Part shown: positions 1 to 8,379 of the stretch, one piece after another | Layout: each line of letters begins with the position of its first letter | Numbering within the stretch: position 1 is the first letter of the stretch | Assembly (NCBI GenBank): GCA_024103385.1 | Contig: JAGFIT010000003.1 | Coordinates: 32,000-95,999, forward strand | DNA length: 64,000 bases | Source: Vicingus serpentipes | GTDB taxonomy: Bacteria > Bacteroidota > Bacteroidia > Flavobacteriales_E > Vicingaceae | Reading direction: 5' to 3' | The notes under the pieces: model-generated | Told to the model about the DNA's origin: nothing | Databases searched by the model: none | Seen by the model: the letters and a program-made list of their open reading frames with translations, nothing else | Program-made: the position numbers and the translations under genes

Positions 1-2
1 CT

Positions 3-806
3 ATTCAAAAAATTAAAGGATATAATGGAGAAAATGAGTTAAGAGATTCTGTTGTATCCTTTCTTGAGATTAATTACAACGTCATTAATTATGATTACGA
101 AAAAATTGTCGACATGGAAGCTATTGCAGAACAATCATATGATGCCATGGAAGCATACATTATGGCTCAAGATAAAGCGGGTGAAAAATTAAGAATGGCT
201 AATGATATGCTCCAACTTCAGCAAAATCAATATGCAACAAGCCATAATATTTTAATTGATGGTGAATTAGATAAAATTTCTAAAAATTTAAAAGCCGCTA
301 ATGAAGTATTTGATTATTACCATGAAGTGTATTTGATTTTCTTTAAATCTTACAAACAAGAAGCTTATCTACTAGATGCTATTCAACGTGCTGATGTTAA
401 TAGTATGGAACAAAATAGCAATGCACTTTTAAGCGCTTCCGAAGAAGGTATTGAAAAATTAAAAGAAATTAAAAGCTTTAGAGGTGATGCATCCATTAAA
501 ACGAGTGCCTTGGATATGCTCAATTTTTACAAGAAAGAATCTGAAGAAGATATGAATACTATTACTGATTTCTATCTAAAAACTGAAAATTTCAACAAAG
601 TTAAAGCTGCTTTTGAAGCTAAAAAAGAATCTAATAGAACACAACAAGATGTTGATGAATTTAACAAAGCTGTTAATGACATTAATAGTGCTTCTGAAAG
701 CTATAACAAGAAAAACAACACATTATTTCAGAAAAGAAGTGAGTTATTGAATAAATGGAACAACTCTGTAAGTTCGTTCTTAGATAGACATGTTGCTAAA
801 AAATAA
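3..806 (+). CDS. Hypothetical protein, 5' end outside window
   Basis: The reading frame is open from base 3, upstream of the first ATG at 114, so the gene most likely begins before the window and this is its C-terminal 267 residues. The product is acidic, helix-rich and full of Lys, Glu and Asn, with no membrane segment or catalytic motif visible in the part seen. Spacing of charged residues suggests an elongated helical bundle. The stretch around AIAEQSYDAMEAY resembles what I recall of the LIC11966-type surface-protein family in Leptospira and Bacteroidota, but I cannot confirm that without a search. It is followed at once by a strong terminator and faces the yebC operon. No function is assigned. 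Confidence 0.7.
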   Translation: MQKIKGYNGENELRDSVVSFLEINYNVINYDYEKIVDMEAIAEQSYDAMEAYIMAQDKAGEKLRMANDMLQLQQNQYATSHNILIDGELDKISKNLKAANEVFDYYHEVYLIFFKSYKQEAYLLDAIQRADVNSMEQNSNALLSASEEGIEKLKEIKSFRGDASIKTSALDMLNFYKKESEEDMNTITDFYLKTENFNKVKAAFEAKKESNRTQQDVDEFNKAVNDINSASESYNKKNNTLFQKRSELLNKWNNSVSSFLDRHVAKK

Positions 807-845
807 ATCACAAAAAAGGAGGATTAAATCCTCCTTTTTTGTGAT
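807..845. terminator. Perfect bidirectional hairpin terminator
   Basis: A 19-bp perfect inverted repeat with a single-base loop begins directly after the TAA of the upstream gene. Its arms carry a GGAGGATT core and A6/T6 tracts, so it can act as an intrinsic terminator on both strands. It separates two convergent transcription units (the leading hypothetical gene and the yebC operon). Confidence 0.9.
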
Positions 846-864
846 TTATCTAGAAACCATTTCT

Positions 865-1581
865 TTACTCCCCTTCATCCATGGTGTGATACACATTTTG
901 TACATCATCATCTTCTTCAATTTTTTCTAATAATTTATCAACATCGGCACGTTGCTCTTCATTTAACACTTTTGTTACTTGTGGTATTCGCTCAAATCCT
1001 GAAGAAATAATTTCAATACCAGCATCTTCAAAATATTTTTGGATAGCTCCAAAACTTTCGAAAGGGGCATAAACGATAATTCCGTCATCATCAACAAACA
1101 CTTCTTCCGCACCAAAGTCAATTAATTCTAATTCTAACTCTTCCACATCTCTACCATCATTTGTAATTTTAAAATTACAAGTGTGATCAAACATAAATTC
1201 TACCGATCCTGCTGTTCCTAAATTTCCGTCACATTTATTAAAGTAACTTCTAATATTAGCTACTGTTCTGTTATTATTGTCAGTAGCTGTTTCTACCAAA
1301 ATAGCTATTCCATGCGGAGCATACCCTTCAAAAATTACTTCCTTATAGTTACTAGTATCTTTATCTTTTGCTTTCTTTATGGCACGCTCTACATTGTCTT
1401 TAGGCATATTTACCGCCTTTGCATTTTGCATTACAGCACGTAACCTTGAATTACTTTCTGGATCTGGACCACCTTCTTTAATGGCCATTACAATGTCTTT
1501 ACCGATTCTGGTAAACGTTTTAGACATTTTACCCCAACGCTTTAATTTTCTAGCTTTTCTAAATTCAAATGCTCTTCCCAT
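865..1581 (-). CDS. yebC: YebC/PmpR (TACO1) family protein
   Basis: This 238-residue protein has the family's signature N-terminus (MGRAFEFRKARK, then a basic segment) and the conserved VNMPKDNVERAIKKA and YEGYAPHG-like blocks (here FEGYAPHGIAI) of the three-domain YebC fold, with an acidic C-terminus. Members were named as transcriptional regulators, while TACO1 and recent work on bacterial YebC tie the family to translation, easing ribosome stalling at proline-rich stretches. Length is normal. It lies 6 bp after the CpsB-type phosphatase gene and is the last gene of the minus-strand sugar operon, ending at the shared terminator. A housekeeping role unrelated to polysaccharide is likely. Confidence 0.93.
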   Translation of the reverse strand: MGRAFEFRKARKLKRWGKMSKTFTRIGKDIVMAIKEGGPDPESNSRLRAVMQNAKAVNMPKDNVERAIKKAKDKDTSNYKEVIFEGYAPHGIAILVETATDNNNRTVANIRSYFNKCDGNLGTAGSVEFMFDHTCNFKITNDGRDVEELELELIDFGAEEVFVDDDGIIVYAPFESFGAIQKYFEDAGIEIISSGFERIPQVTKVLNEEQRADVDKLLEKIEEDDDVQNVYHTMDEGE

Positions 1582-1587
1582 TCTATT

Positions 1588-2334
1588 TTATAATTTCTTA
1601 TTTAATAAATTTTCTTGATTTACCAATTGGTGTAGATGCTTCAACTTTAAATTATCCTCAAATTGTAATAAATGTTCTATCCGATGACAATCAGTTCCTA
1701 TTCCATCAATTAAATTAGCCTCCACCATCTTTTCTGCTACTTTTTTTGTTTCAGGAGAATAGTGTCCTGTTAATGAAAGTAAATTCAATTGCAATAAAAC
1801 TCCTCTTGTTTTTAGTTCTTCATACTTCTCAAAGTCGCGATACCAATAGCTGTATCTTTCTGGATGAGCCAAAATAGGCTTATATCCCGCCATTTGAAGA
1901 TCAAAAATAATTTCTTGTAAATTAGGTGGCTCACTCATAAAGGGCAATTCAAACAATACATAATTGTCTCCAAACGTCAGTATCTTCTTATCCTTTATTA
2001 ACTTAGATAATCCATCATCTAAATTGTATTCTGCAGCTGCAAAAAACTCAATATTGATATTTTGTTTTACTAACTCCTCTCTTACCTCATCCAATCCTTT
2101 TAATATTTTATCAGGCGTATTTTGATAATAATCACACATCATGTGAGGGGTAGTAATAATTTTTTGATAGCCCATCTCTTTAAACTTCTGTATCATAACA
2201 ATGGTGCTCTCCATATCTGGGGATCCATCATCAATTCCAGGTATTAAATGAGAATGAAAGTCTACTCCTACCATAGATAAATCAGCAGGAGGCATGTTTG
2301 GTTCTCTTTTAAATATGCTACTAAAGAAACTCAA
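1588..2334 (-). CDS. CpsB/CapC-type PHP tyrosine-protein phosphatase
   Basis: The protein has the PHP-fold metal ligands of the CpsB/CapC/YwqE phosphotyrosine phosphatases: FHSHLIPGIDDG near the N-terminus, TPHMM, HPERY and a C-terminal GTDCH. In other bacteria these manganese-dependent enzymes dephosphorylate the tyrosine kinase (Wzc/CpsD type) that controls polysaccharide chain length; no such kinase is in the window. I chose the TTG at 2334 as start, giving LSFFSSIFKRE before the catalytic domain, because the longer frame (ATG at 2382) would have to translate one arm of a hairpin repeat at 2340-2380. A start further downstream at the Met just before the PHP domain is also possible. It follows the epimerase gene and precedes yebC. 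Confidence 0.88.
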   Translation of the reverse strand: MSFFSSIFKREPNMPPADLSMVGVDFHSHLIPGIDDGSPDMESTIVMIQKFKEMGYQKIITTPHMMCDYYQNTPDKILKGLDEVREELVKQNINIEFFAAAEYNLDDGLSKLIKDKKILTFGDNYVLFELPFMSEPPNLQEIIFDLQMAGYKPILAHPERYSYWYRDFEKYEELKTRGVLLQLNLLSLTGHYSPETKKVAEKMVEANLIDGIGTDCHRIEHLLQFEDNLKLKHLHQLVNQENLLNKKL

Positions 2335-2339
2335 TGTTC

Positions 2340-2380
2340 GAGGTTTGAAGTTTGAGGTTAACTTTTGAAGTTCAAACCTC
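2340..2380. repeat. Inverted repeat upstream of the cpsB-type gene
   Basis: GAGGTTTGAA at 2340-2349 and its exact complement TTCAAACCTC at 2371-2380 enclose a further TTTGA-rich loop. The sequence belongs to the same TTTGAAC-type simple repeat that is scattered elsewhere in the window, for example inside mqnD. Confidence 0.6.
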
Positions 2381-2398
2381 AAATTATTTAACTAATCG

Positions 2399-3388
2399 CT
2401 AATTTACAAATTCTTTTTTGAACCAATCTATGGTAACTTTCAGTCCCTCATTAATTCCAATTTCAGGATTGTAATGAATTAGTTCTTGCGCTAAAGAAAT
2501 ATCCGCTAAAGAATCTCTTACATCCCCTGCTCGTTCTTCCCGATAAATAGGTTGAACATCATTACCCACTACATTTTTGATGGCATTAAACAACTCATTA
2601 ATGGTAATTCTACCTCCACAAGCTATATTGATTATTTTTCCTTTTACTTCTTTTTCTGAAAATAAGGCTTTAATGTTTGCTTGTACGGCATTCTCTACAA
2701 AAGTAAAATCCCTACTTTGTTCTCCATCGCCATTAATAAAAGGAGATTTATTTTTTAATACTGCATCCATAAACAACGGAATAGCAGCTGCATAAGGACC
2801 AGAAGGGTTTTGTTTAGGTCCAAAAATATTAAAATACCTCAATCCTATCACATCTAAACCATACACATCAGCAAACACTTGTGCATATAATTCTTTAGTC
2901 CGTTTACTTACCGCATAAGGAGATAGTGGGTTTCCTATCCTGCTTTCCACCTTTGGCAACTCTTTACTATCTCCAAATACCGAAGATGAACTTGCAAATA
3001 CAATTCGTTTTACATTAGAGTCTTTAGCTGCTGTAAGCACATTTAAAAATCCTGTAGCATTTGCTAAATGAGTAGCTAATGGGTTTTCTATAGAACGAGG
3101 GACAGAACCCAATGCTGCTTGATGCGAAATATAATCCACTCCTTCAATTGCTCTTTTGCACGTTTCAAAATCTGTAATGTCGCCTTCTATAAATTCAAAG
3201 TTCGGTTGATCAAAAAAACGAACTATATTTTTTTTGTATCCATTAGATAAATTATCTAGAACAATCACTTTCCCTGCGTTATACCTCATTAGATATTCCA
3301 CAATGTTAGAGCCTATAAAACCAGCTCCACCTGTAATCAGAAAAGTACTTTTTGAAATATCTATCGTGTGAAAAGGATTATTGTACAT
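2399..3388 (-). CDS. UDP-N-acetylglucosamine 4-epimerase-like SDR (WbpP/TviC type)
   Basis: An extended short-chain dehydrogenase of 329 residues. The N-terminal Rossmann motif GGAGFIGSN, the catalytic Ser cluster ASSSSVFG, the YAVSK Tyr-x3-Lys pair and the substrate-side block SVPRSIENP are those of WbpP/TviC, which interconvert UDP-GlcNAc(A) and UDP-GalNAc(A). GDGEQSRDFTFV is another family hallmark. The cytoplasmic enzyme would set the C4 configuration of amino-sugar precursors made by the neighbouring TviB/WbpO-like dehydrogenase; the same pairing, TviB with TviC, makes the Vi-antigen precursor. It abuts the RmlB gene with no gap, implying one operon. Whether it prefers UDP-GlcNAc or UDP-GlcNAcA cannot be read from sequence by eye. 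Confidence 0.85.
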   Translation of the reverse strand: MYNNPFHTIDISKSTFLITGGAGFIGSNIVEYLMRYNAGKVIVLDNLSNGYKKNIVRFFDQPNFEFIEGDITDFETCKRAIEGVDYISHQAALGSVPRSIENPLATHLANATGFLNVLTAAKDSNVKRIVFASSSSVFGDSKELPKVESRIGNPLSPYAVSKRTKELYAQVFADVYGLDVIGLRYFNIFGPKQNPSGPYAAAIPLFMDAVLKNKSPFINGDGEQSRDFTFVENAVQANIKALFSEKEVKGKIINIACGGRITINELFNAIKNVVGNDVQPIYREERAGDVRDSLADISLAQELIHYNPEIGINEGLKVTIDWFKKEFVN

Positions 3389-4444
3389 CTATCTATCTGC
3401 ATATTGCTGTTCATAGTAATTCTGATAAGCTCCAGAAGTCACATTATTCAGCCATTCTTCGTTATTTAAATACCAATCAATGGTATTTCGAATTCCTTCT
3501 TCAAATTGTAAAGAAGGTATCCAACCTAATTCTTCTTTTAATTTGGTAGCATCAATGGCATAACGCATATCATGTCCCGCTCTATCTGTAACATAAGTAA
3601 TCAATTGTTCAGATTCTCCTTTAGCTCTTCCCAATTTTTCATCCATCACTTGACAAATCACTTTTATCAAATCAATATTTGTCCACTCATTATGCCCCCC
3701 GATGTTATAAGTTTCTGCATTTTTTCCTTGATGAAAAATGACATCAATTGCTCTTGCATGATCTTCCACCCATAACCAATCTCTAATATTTTCTCCTTTA
3801 CCATAAACAGGTAATGGCTTATTGTTCTTAATATTATTAATAAACAAAGGAATCAATTTTTCAGGAAATTGATGAGAACCATAGTTATTAGAACAATTAG
3901 ATATGACAATTGGCAACCCGTATGTGTGATGATAAGCCCTCACTAAGTGATCAGAACTCGCTTTGGATGCTGAATAAGGACTACGAGGGTCATAAGGAGT
4001 TGTTTCAAGAAACATCCCTTCCTCTCCTAAAGAGCCATACACTTCATCTGTAGAAACATGATAAAATAACTTATTTGTATAATCCCCTTGCCATAAACTC
4101 TTTGCTGCATTTAATAAATTTGCCGTTCCGACTATATTGGTCATTACAAAATCCATGGGGCCTTCAATAGATCTATCTACATGCGATTCTGCTGCTAAAT
4201 GTATAACTGCATCAAATTGATGTTTTCTAAATAATCCATTTATAAAGTCCGCATCAACAATATCTCCTTTTACAAATTCATAATTGATAGCATTTTCAAT
4301 ATCACTAAGGTTAGCTAAGTTTCCAGCATAGGTCAATTTATCTAAATTCACTACTTTGTAGTTAGGATATTTATTTACAAATAACCTTACCAAATGAGAA
4401 CCTATAAATCCAGCTCCTCCTGTTATTAAAATTGTTTTATCCAT
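3389..4444 (-). CDS. rfbB: dTDP-glucose 4,6-dehydratase
   Basis: This 351-residue enzyme converts dTDP-glucose to dTDP-4-keto-6-deoxyglucose. It shows the NAD-binding GGAGFIGSH at the N-terminus, the STDEVYGSL active-site block (Asp-Glu acid/base pair), YSASKASSDHL with the Tyr/Lys pair, and the C-terminal RAGHDMRYAID motif typical of RmlB/RfbB. The start ATG overlaps the end of the upstream dehydrogenase by one base, so it is co-transcribed with the amino-sugar genes. The usual partners rmlA, rmlC and rmlD are absent from this operon, so the keto-sugar must be supplied and used by enzymes encoded elsewhere. Confidence 0.93.
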   Translation of the reverse strand: MDKTILITGGAGFIGSHLVRLFVNKYPNYKVVNLDKLTYAGNLANLSDIENAINYEFVKGDIVDADFINGLFRKHQFDAVIHLAAESHVDRSIEGPMDFVMTNIVGTANLLNAAKSLWQGDYTNKLFYHVSTDEVYGSLGEEGMFLETTPYDPRSPYSASKASSDHLVRAYHHTYGLPIVISNCSNNYGSHQFPEKLIPLFINNIKNNKPLPVYGKGENIRDWLWVEDHARAIDVIFHQGKNAETYNIGGHNEWTNIDLIKVICQVMDEKLGRAKGESEQLITYVTDRAGHDMRYAIDATKLKEELGWIPSLQFEEGIRNTIDWYLNNEEWLNNVTSGAYQNYYEQQYADR

Positions 4445-5739
4445 TATAAACTCCAGTAGGTCAACTCTTTTATCTTTCCTCTATAAATTCCTTTTAAATC
4501 AACTATCACGGGATTTTTTGATGTAATAGATTTGAAATAATTTTCGTCCAATTGAAGGTAATCTTCATGGTTCACAGCAACAAGCACGGCATCATAATCA
4601 TTAGCTATTTGTGTAACCAATCCAAAACCGTATTCTTTCTCTAATGAGGCTGAATCTGCATGAGGATCAACAACCTCGACCTTTGCACCAAAAGATTTAA
4701 ATTCATTAATTACATCACAGACTTTTGAATTTCTGATATCACTCACATCTTCTTTAAATGTAGCTCCCATCACTAACACCTTGGATTCACTAATGTGTTT
4801 ACCTGCTGCAATAATTTTTTTAACGGTTTGCTTAGCGGTATATGCTCCCATAGAATCGTTTACAAAACGACCGGCATTAATAATTTGAGCGTGGTAACCT
4901 AGCTCTTTTGCTTTATAAGTTAAATAATAAGGATCCACACCTATACAATGTCCTCCCACTAAACCGGGAGAAAATTTTAAGAAATTCCATTTTGTTCCTG
5001 CAGCATCTAACACATCATAAGTATTAATTCCCATCTTATTAAAAATGATAGAAAGCTCATTCACTAATGCAATATTTAAATCTCTTTGGGTATTCTCAAT
5101 TATTTTGGCTGCTTCTGCAACTCTAATTGTTGTTGCCCTATGCACTCCTGCTTGAACAACTTCTTCATACACTTTTGCTATTTGATCCAAAGATTCAGTA
5201 CAACAACCCGAAACCACCTTTACCACATTCGTTAATGTATGAGTGGTATCTCCAGGATTAATTCTTTCTGGAGAATAACCAACTTTGAAATCATCCCTAA
5301 ATTTCAATCCTGACACTTCTTCTAAAATTGGAATGCAATCTTCCTCTGTACATCCAGGATAAACTGTAGATTCATAAACCACATAATCTCCTTTTTTTAA
5401 CACTTGCCCAACTGTTTTTGAGGCTCCTATTAAAGGTGATAAGTCTGGTAAATTATGGTTATCAATAGGAGTTGGTACTGCAACTACAAAAAAAGTGGCT
5501 CCTTTTAAATCTTCTAAATTGGATGTAAAATAAATATCACACCCTTCAAAAGCAGAAGCATCTAACTCCTCACTAGGATCTTGACTATTTCGCATCATTT
5601 CAACACGCTGTTCATTGATATCAAAACCAACAACAGACATCGTTTTTGCAAATTCTAACGCAATTGGTAAACCGACATAACCTAGCCCTATGACTGCAAT
5701 CTTTGTTTCCTTGTTTTTTAATTTATCGTAAATACCCAT
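4444..5739 (-). CDS. UDP-N-acetyl-hexosamine 6-dehydrogenase (TviB/WbpO type)
   Basis: A 431-residue member of the UDP-glucose/GDP-mannose dehydrogenase family. The N-terminal NAD site is IGLGYVGLPIALEF; the catalytic Cys lies in GGHCIGVDPYYLT. The SPERINPGDTTHTLT block is the version found in TviB/WbpO enzymes acting on UDP-GlcNAc or UDP-GalNAc, and differs from the SNPEFLREG block of true UDP-glucose dehydrogenase encoded at 8380-9681. It would oxidise C6 to give the UDP-HexNAc-uronic acid that the WbpB/E/D-like enzymes next door modify at C3. It is followed five bases upstream by the oxidoreductase gene, within the same operon. Confidence 0.87.
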   Translation of the reverse strand: MGIYDKLKNKETKIAVIGLGYVGLPIALEFAKTMSVVGFDINEQRVEMMRNSQDPSEELDASAFEGCDIYFTSNLEDLKGATFFVVAVPTPIDNHNLPDLSPLIGASKTVGQVLKKGDYVVYESTVYPGCTEEDCIPILEEVSGLKFRDDFKVGYSPERINPGDTTHTLTNVVKVVSGCCTESLDQIAKVYEEVVQAGVHRATTIRVAEAAKIIENTQRDLNIALVNELSIIFNKMGINTYDVLDAAGTKWNFLKFSPGLVGGHCIGVDPYYLTYKAKELGYHAQIINAGRFVNDSMGAYTAKQTVKKIIAAGKHISESKVLVMGATFKEDVSDIRNSKVCDVINEFKSFGAKVEVVDPHADSASLEKEYGFGLVTQIANDYDAVLVAVNHEDYLQLDENYFKSITSKNPVIVDLKGIYRGKIKELTYWSL

Positions 5740-5743
5740 CTTT

Positions 5744-6811
5744 TTAAATCTCTTTTATCGCTATGTTTCTATTCCTTGTTAATAATTTACTATCTCTTAA
5801 TTGATAGATTCGTTCTATAATTTCAACTACCTTGAGTCCTTCTAAAGCATTCGTAGTAGCAGTGGTTCTCCCTTTTAATGTGTCTATTACATTTTCAATA
5901 ATATAGTGATGATTGGCTGCTGAGCCTTTATATGGCCCATAATCATTCGGAGGATTGGCTGCTGGAAGTTCAGGCATTTCATACCCTTTAATGTTGCACA
6001 CCTCCACTTCATTCATGTACTGCCCTCCTATTTTAACACTTCCTTTTTCTCCAATTATGGTAATGCTGCTTTCTAAATTTTGATCGGCTACCGCTGTTGA
6101 ATAATTTAAACATCCCATTCCTCCATCAACAAAATCAAACGAAACAAAACCTGAATCTTCAAAATCTGTTAAATCAGTATGTGTAAAATCTCCAAATTTT
6201 GCCTGTATGTTATCAATATCCCCAAACAACCAATACATAATATCTATAAAATGAGAAAACTGTGTATACAAAGTCCCTCCATCCAATTCTTGTGTTCCTT
6301 TCCATCCCCCTGCTTTATAGTATCTACTATCTCTATTCCAATAACAGTTTAACTGCACCATATAAATATCACCTAAGGTTTTGTTTTCTATCAATTCTTT
6401 AATCCATACCGAAGGAGGTGAATACCTGTTTTGCATCACAGCAAAAACCTGCTTATTATTGGTTAATGCTTTATGAATCACTTTTTCACATTTAGCCCTG
6501 GATAAACCGATTGGTTTTTCCACCACCACATGCATATTTTTATCTAACACTAATGAAGCCTGATCTGAATGTAGTCCATTAGGTGTGCATATATTGACTA
6601 CATCAATTTCAATGTCTGCTGCTATTAATTCTTCTAGCGAGTTAAAAAAAGGCACGTTGTATTTTTCTATACCTAAATCTTCTTTTGAACCAGTATCACA
6701 CAAAGCTACTAACTCTCCCTCTTCATTACCTATAATCATCTCTGCATGGCGTTTACCAATGTGTCCGCAACCTACCACAGCAAATTTTACTTTTTTATCT
6801 TCCGCTATCAT
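5744..6811 (-). CDS. Gfo/Idh/MocA oxidoreductase, WbpB/WlbA-like
   Basis: This 355-residue protein carries the N-terminal Rossmann motif VVGCGHIGKRH and the conserved EKPIGLS segment with the lysine of Gfo/Idh/MocA oxidoreductases, then a C-terminal alpha/beta domain. With a DegT aminotransferase and a left-handed-helix acetyltransferase in the same operon it matches WbpB/WlbA, which oxidises UDP-GlcNAcA at C3 so that an amino group can be added. The final four bases of the upstream acetyltransferase gene overlap its ATG, implying translational coupling. The family is broad, so the substrate is inferred from context. Confidence 0.8.
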   Translation of the reverse strand: MIAEDKKVKFAVVGCGHIGKRHAEMIIGNEEGELVALCDTGSKEDLGIEKYNVPFFNSLEELIAADIEIDVVNICTPNGLHSDQASLVLDKNMHVVVEKPIGLSRAKCEKVIHKALTNNKQVFAVMQNRYSPPSVWIKELIENKTLGDIYMVQLNCYWNRDSRYYKAGGWKGTQELDGGTLYTQFSHFIDIMYWLFGDIDNIQAKFGDFTHTDLTDFEDSGFVSFDFVDGGMGCLNYSTAVADQNLESSITIIGEKGSVKIGGQYMNEVEVCNIKGYEMPELPAANPPNDYGPYKGSAANHHYIIENVIDTLKGRTTATTNALEGLKVVEIIERIYQLRDSKLLTRNRNIAIKEI

Positions 6812-7386
6812 ACTATTATTTTTTGAACTTTACCTGCTTCAAATTTATACTTTTCTTTGCTTTCGGGACAAATTGCTATTCCTTTTTCATCAAAATCCAA
6901 CCGGTGTCCATATTCACTCATCCAACCCATCTGTTTAGCAGGATTGCCAACAACCAAAGCATAAGCAGGAACTGTTTTGGTTACTACTGCTCCTGCTCCA
7001 ATAAATGCATATTCTCCAATATCGTGTCCGCAAACAATAGTAGCATTAGCACCAATAGATGCTCCTTTTTTAACTACTGTCTTAGCATATTCACCTCTTC
7101 TATTGACTGCGCTTCGTGGGTTAGTTACATTGGTAAATACCATTGATGGCCCCAAAAACACATCATCCTCACAAGTAACCCCTGAATAAATAGATACATT
7201 GTTTTGAATTTTTACATTTTTTCCTAAAACCACGTCTGGGGAAACGACTACATTTTGACCAATATTACAGTTTTCTCCTATGATACAGTTAGGCATAATA
7301 TGCGAAAAATGCCAAATCTTGGTCCCTTCTCCTATTTTACAATTATCATCAATAATTGCCGTTTCGTGTGCAAAATAATCACCCAT
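6808..7386 (-). CDS. Hexapeptide-repeat N-acetyltransferase, WbpD/WlbB-like
   Basis: A 192-residue protein made almost entirely of left-handed beta-helix hexapeptide repeats (for example CIIGENCNIGQNVVV and KNVKIQNNVSI), with the acetyl-CoA-side loop GAGAVVTKTVPAYALVVGNPAKQMGW. WbpD/WlbB proteins of this size acetylate the 3-amino group of UDP-GlcNAc(3N)A to give UDP-2,3-diacetamido-2,3-dideoxyglucuronic acid. It overlaps the WbpB-like gene by four bases. WbpD, WbpB and WbpE analogues together in one operon make this specific assignment stronger than the fold alone would. Confidence 0.82.
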   Translation of the reverse strand: MGDYFAHETAIIDDNCKIGEGTKIWHFSHIMPNCIIGENCNIGQNVVVSPDVVLGKNVKIQNNVSIYSGVTCEDDVFLGPSMVFTNVTNPRSAVNRRGEYAKTVVKKGASIGANATIVCGHDIGEYAFIGAGAVVTKTVPAYALVVGNPAKQMGWMSEYGHRLDFDEKGIAICPESKEKYKFEAGKVQKIIV

Positions 7387-7390
7387 TTAG

Positions 7391-8377
7391 TTAACTTTTT
7401 ATATATCCTTCAAATGTATTGTGCTCCTTTTTGTATAACTCTTCTTTACTCAGGTTTTTAAAGTAGGCATAAGTAATTTTTAGTCCTTCGGCTCTACTCA
7501 CTTTTGGTTCCCAACCTAATATCTCTTTTGCTTTGGTAATATCTGGTTGCCGCTGCATAGGGTCATTTACTGGTAAACCTTTGTAAACAATTTTTTGATT
7601 AGTTCCTGTTAATTTGATAATCTCTTTAGCAAAATCTAAAATAGTAATCTCGTCAGGATTTCCTATGTTAACTGGATAAACATAATCACTGTGCAACAAT
7701 CGATAAATTCCTTCTATCAAGTCATCTACATAACAAAATGAACGCGTTTGATTTCCCTCTCCAAAAACAGTTAAATCTTCTCCTCTTAATGCTTGCCCTA
7801 TAAATGCAGGTAAAACTCTTCCATCATTTAATCGCATACGTGGTCCATAAGTATTAAATATCCGAACAATTCTTGTTTCAACACCATGATAGGTATGATA
7901 AGCCATTGTTATCGCCTCTTGGAAACGTTTTGCTTCATCATAAACTCCTCTCGGACCAATAGGGTTTACATTTCCATAATATTCTTCTGTTTGAGGATGA
8001 ACCTCAGGATCTCCATACACCTCTGAAGTAGATGCAATTAACATTCTAGCACCTTTAGCTTTTGCTAGCCCCAACAAATTATGTGTTCCTAAAGAACCTA
8101 CTTTAAGTGTTTGGATAGGAATTTTTAAATAATCAATAGGGCTTGCTGGTGAAGCAAAATGAAGAATATAATCTAATCTTCCTTCTATTTCGATATACTC
8201 AGAAACGTCATGGTTAATAAACTTAAAATTCTCATGAGATTGAAGGTGTGCTATGTTTTTTAGATCACCTGTTATCAAATTATCCATCGCAATCACAGCA
8301 TAACCTTCTTTGATAAAACGGTCACATAAATGAGACCCTAAAAACCCTGCTGCACCAGTTATTAATACTTTTTTCAT
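7391..8377 (-). CDS. uxs: UDP-glucuronate decarboxylase (UDP-xylose synthase)
   Basis: A 328-residue extended SDR with the [13 protein letters not shown] motif, [10 protein letters not shown] catalytic Thr/Ser-Glu block, and [11 protein letters not shown] containing the Tyr-x3-Lys pair; these blocks, together with the ASPASP segment, are distinctive of UDP-xylose synthase rather than of epimerases. It decarboxylates UDP-glucuronic acid to UDP-xylose in the cytoplasm. The preceding gene in the operon encodes UDP-glucose dehydrogenase, which makes its substrate, with only two bases between them. Confidence 0.92.
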   Translation of the reverse strand: MKKVLITGAAGFLGSHLCDRFIKEGYAVIAMDNLITGDLKNIAHLQSHENFKFINHDVSEYIEIEGRLDYILHFASPASPIDYLKIPIQTLKVGSLGTHNLLGLAKAKGARMLIASTSEVYGDPEVHPQTEEYYGNVNPIGPRGVYDEAKRFQEAITMAYHTYHGVETRIVRIFNTYGPRMRLNDGRVLPAFIGQALRGEDLTVFGEGNQTRSFCYVDDLIEGIYRLLHSDYVYPVNIGNPDEITILDFAKEIIKLTGTNQKIVYKGLPVNDPMQRQPDITKAKEILGWEPKVSRAEGLKITYAYFKNLSKEELYKKEHNTFEGYIKS

Positions 8378-8379
8378 AA

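Noticed and set aside
6823..7189. Plus-strand ORFs opposite the hexapeptide acetyltransferase
   Set aside because: They are shadows in the complementary frames of a repetitive coding sequence, with no family features of their own.
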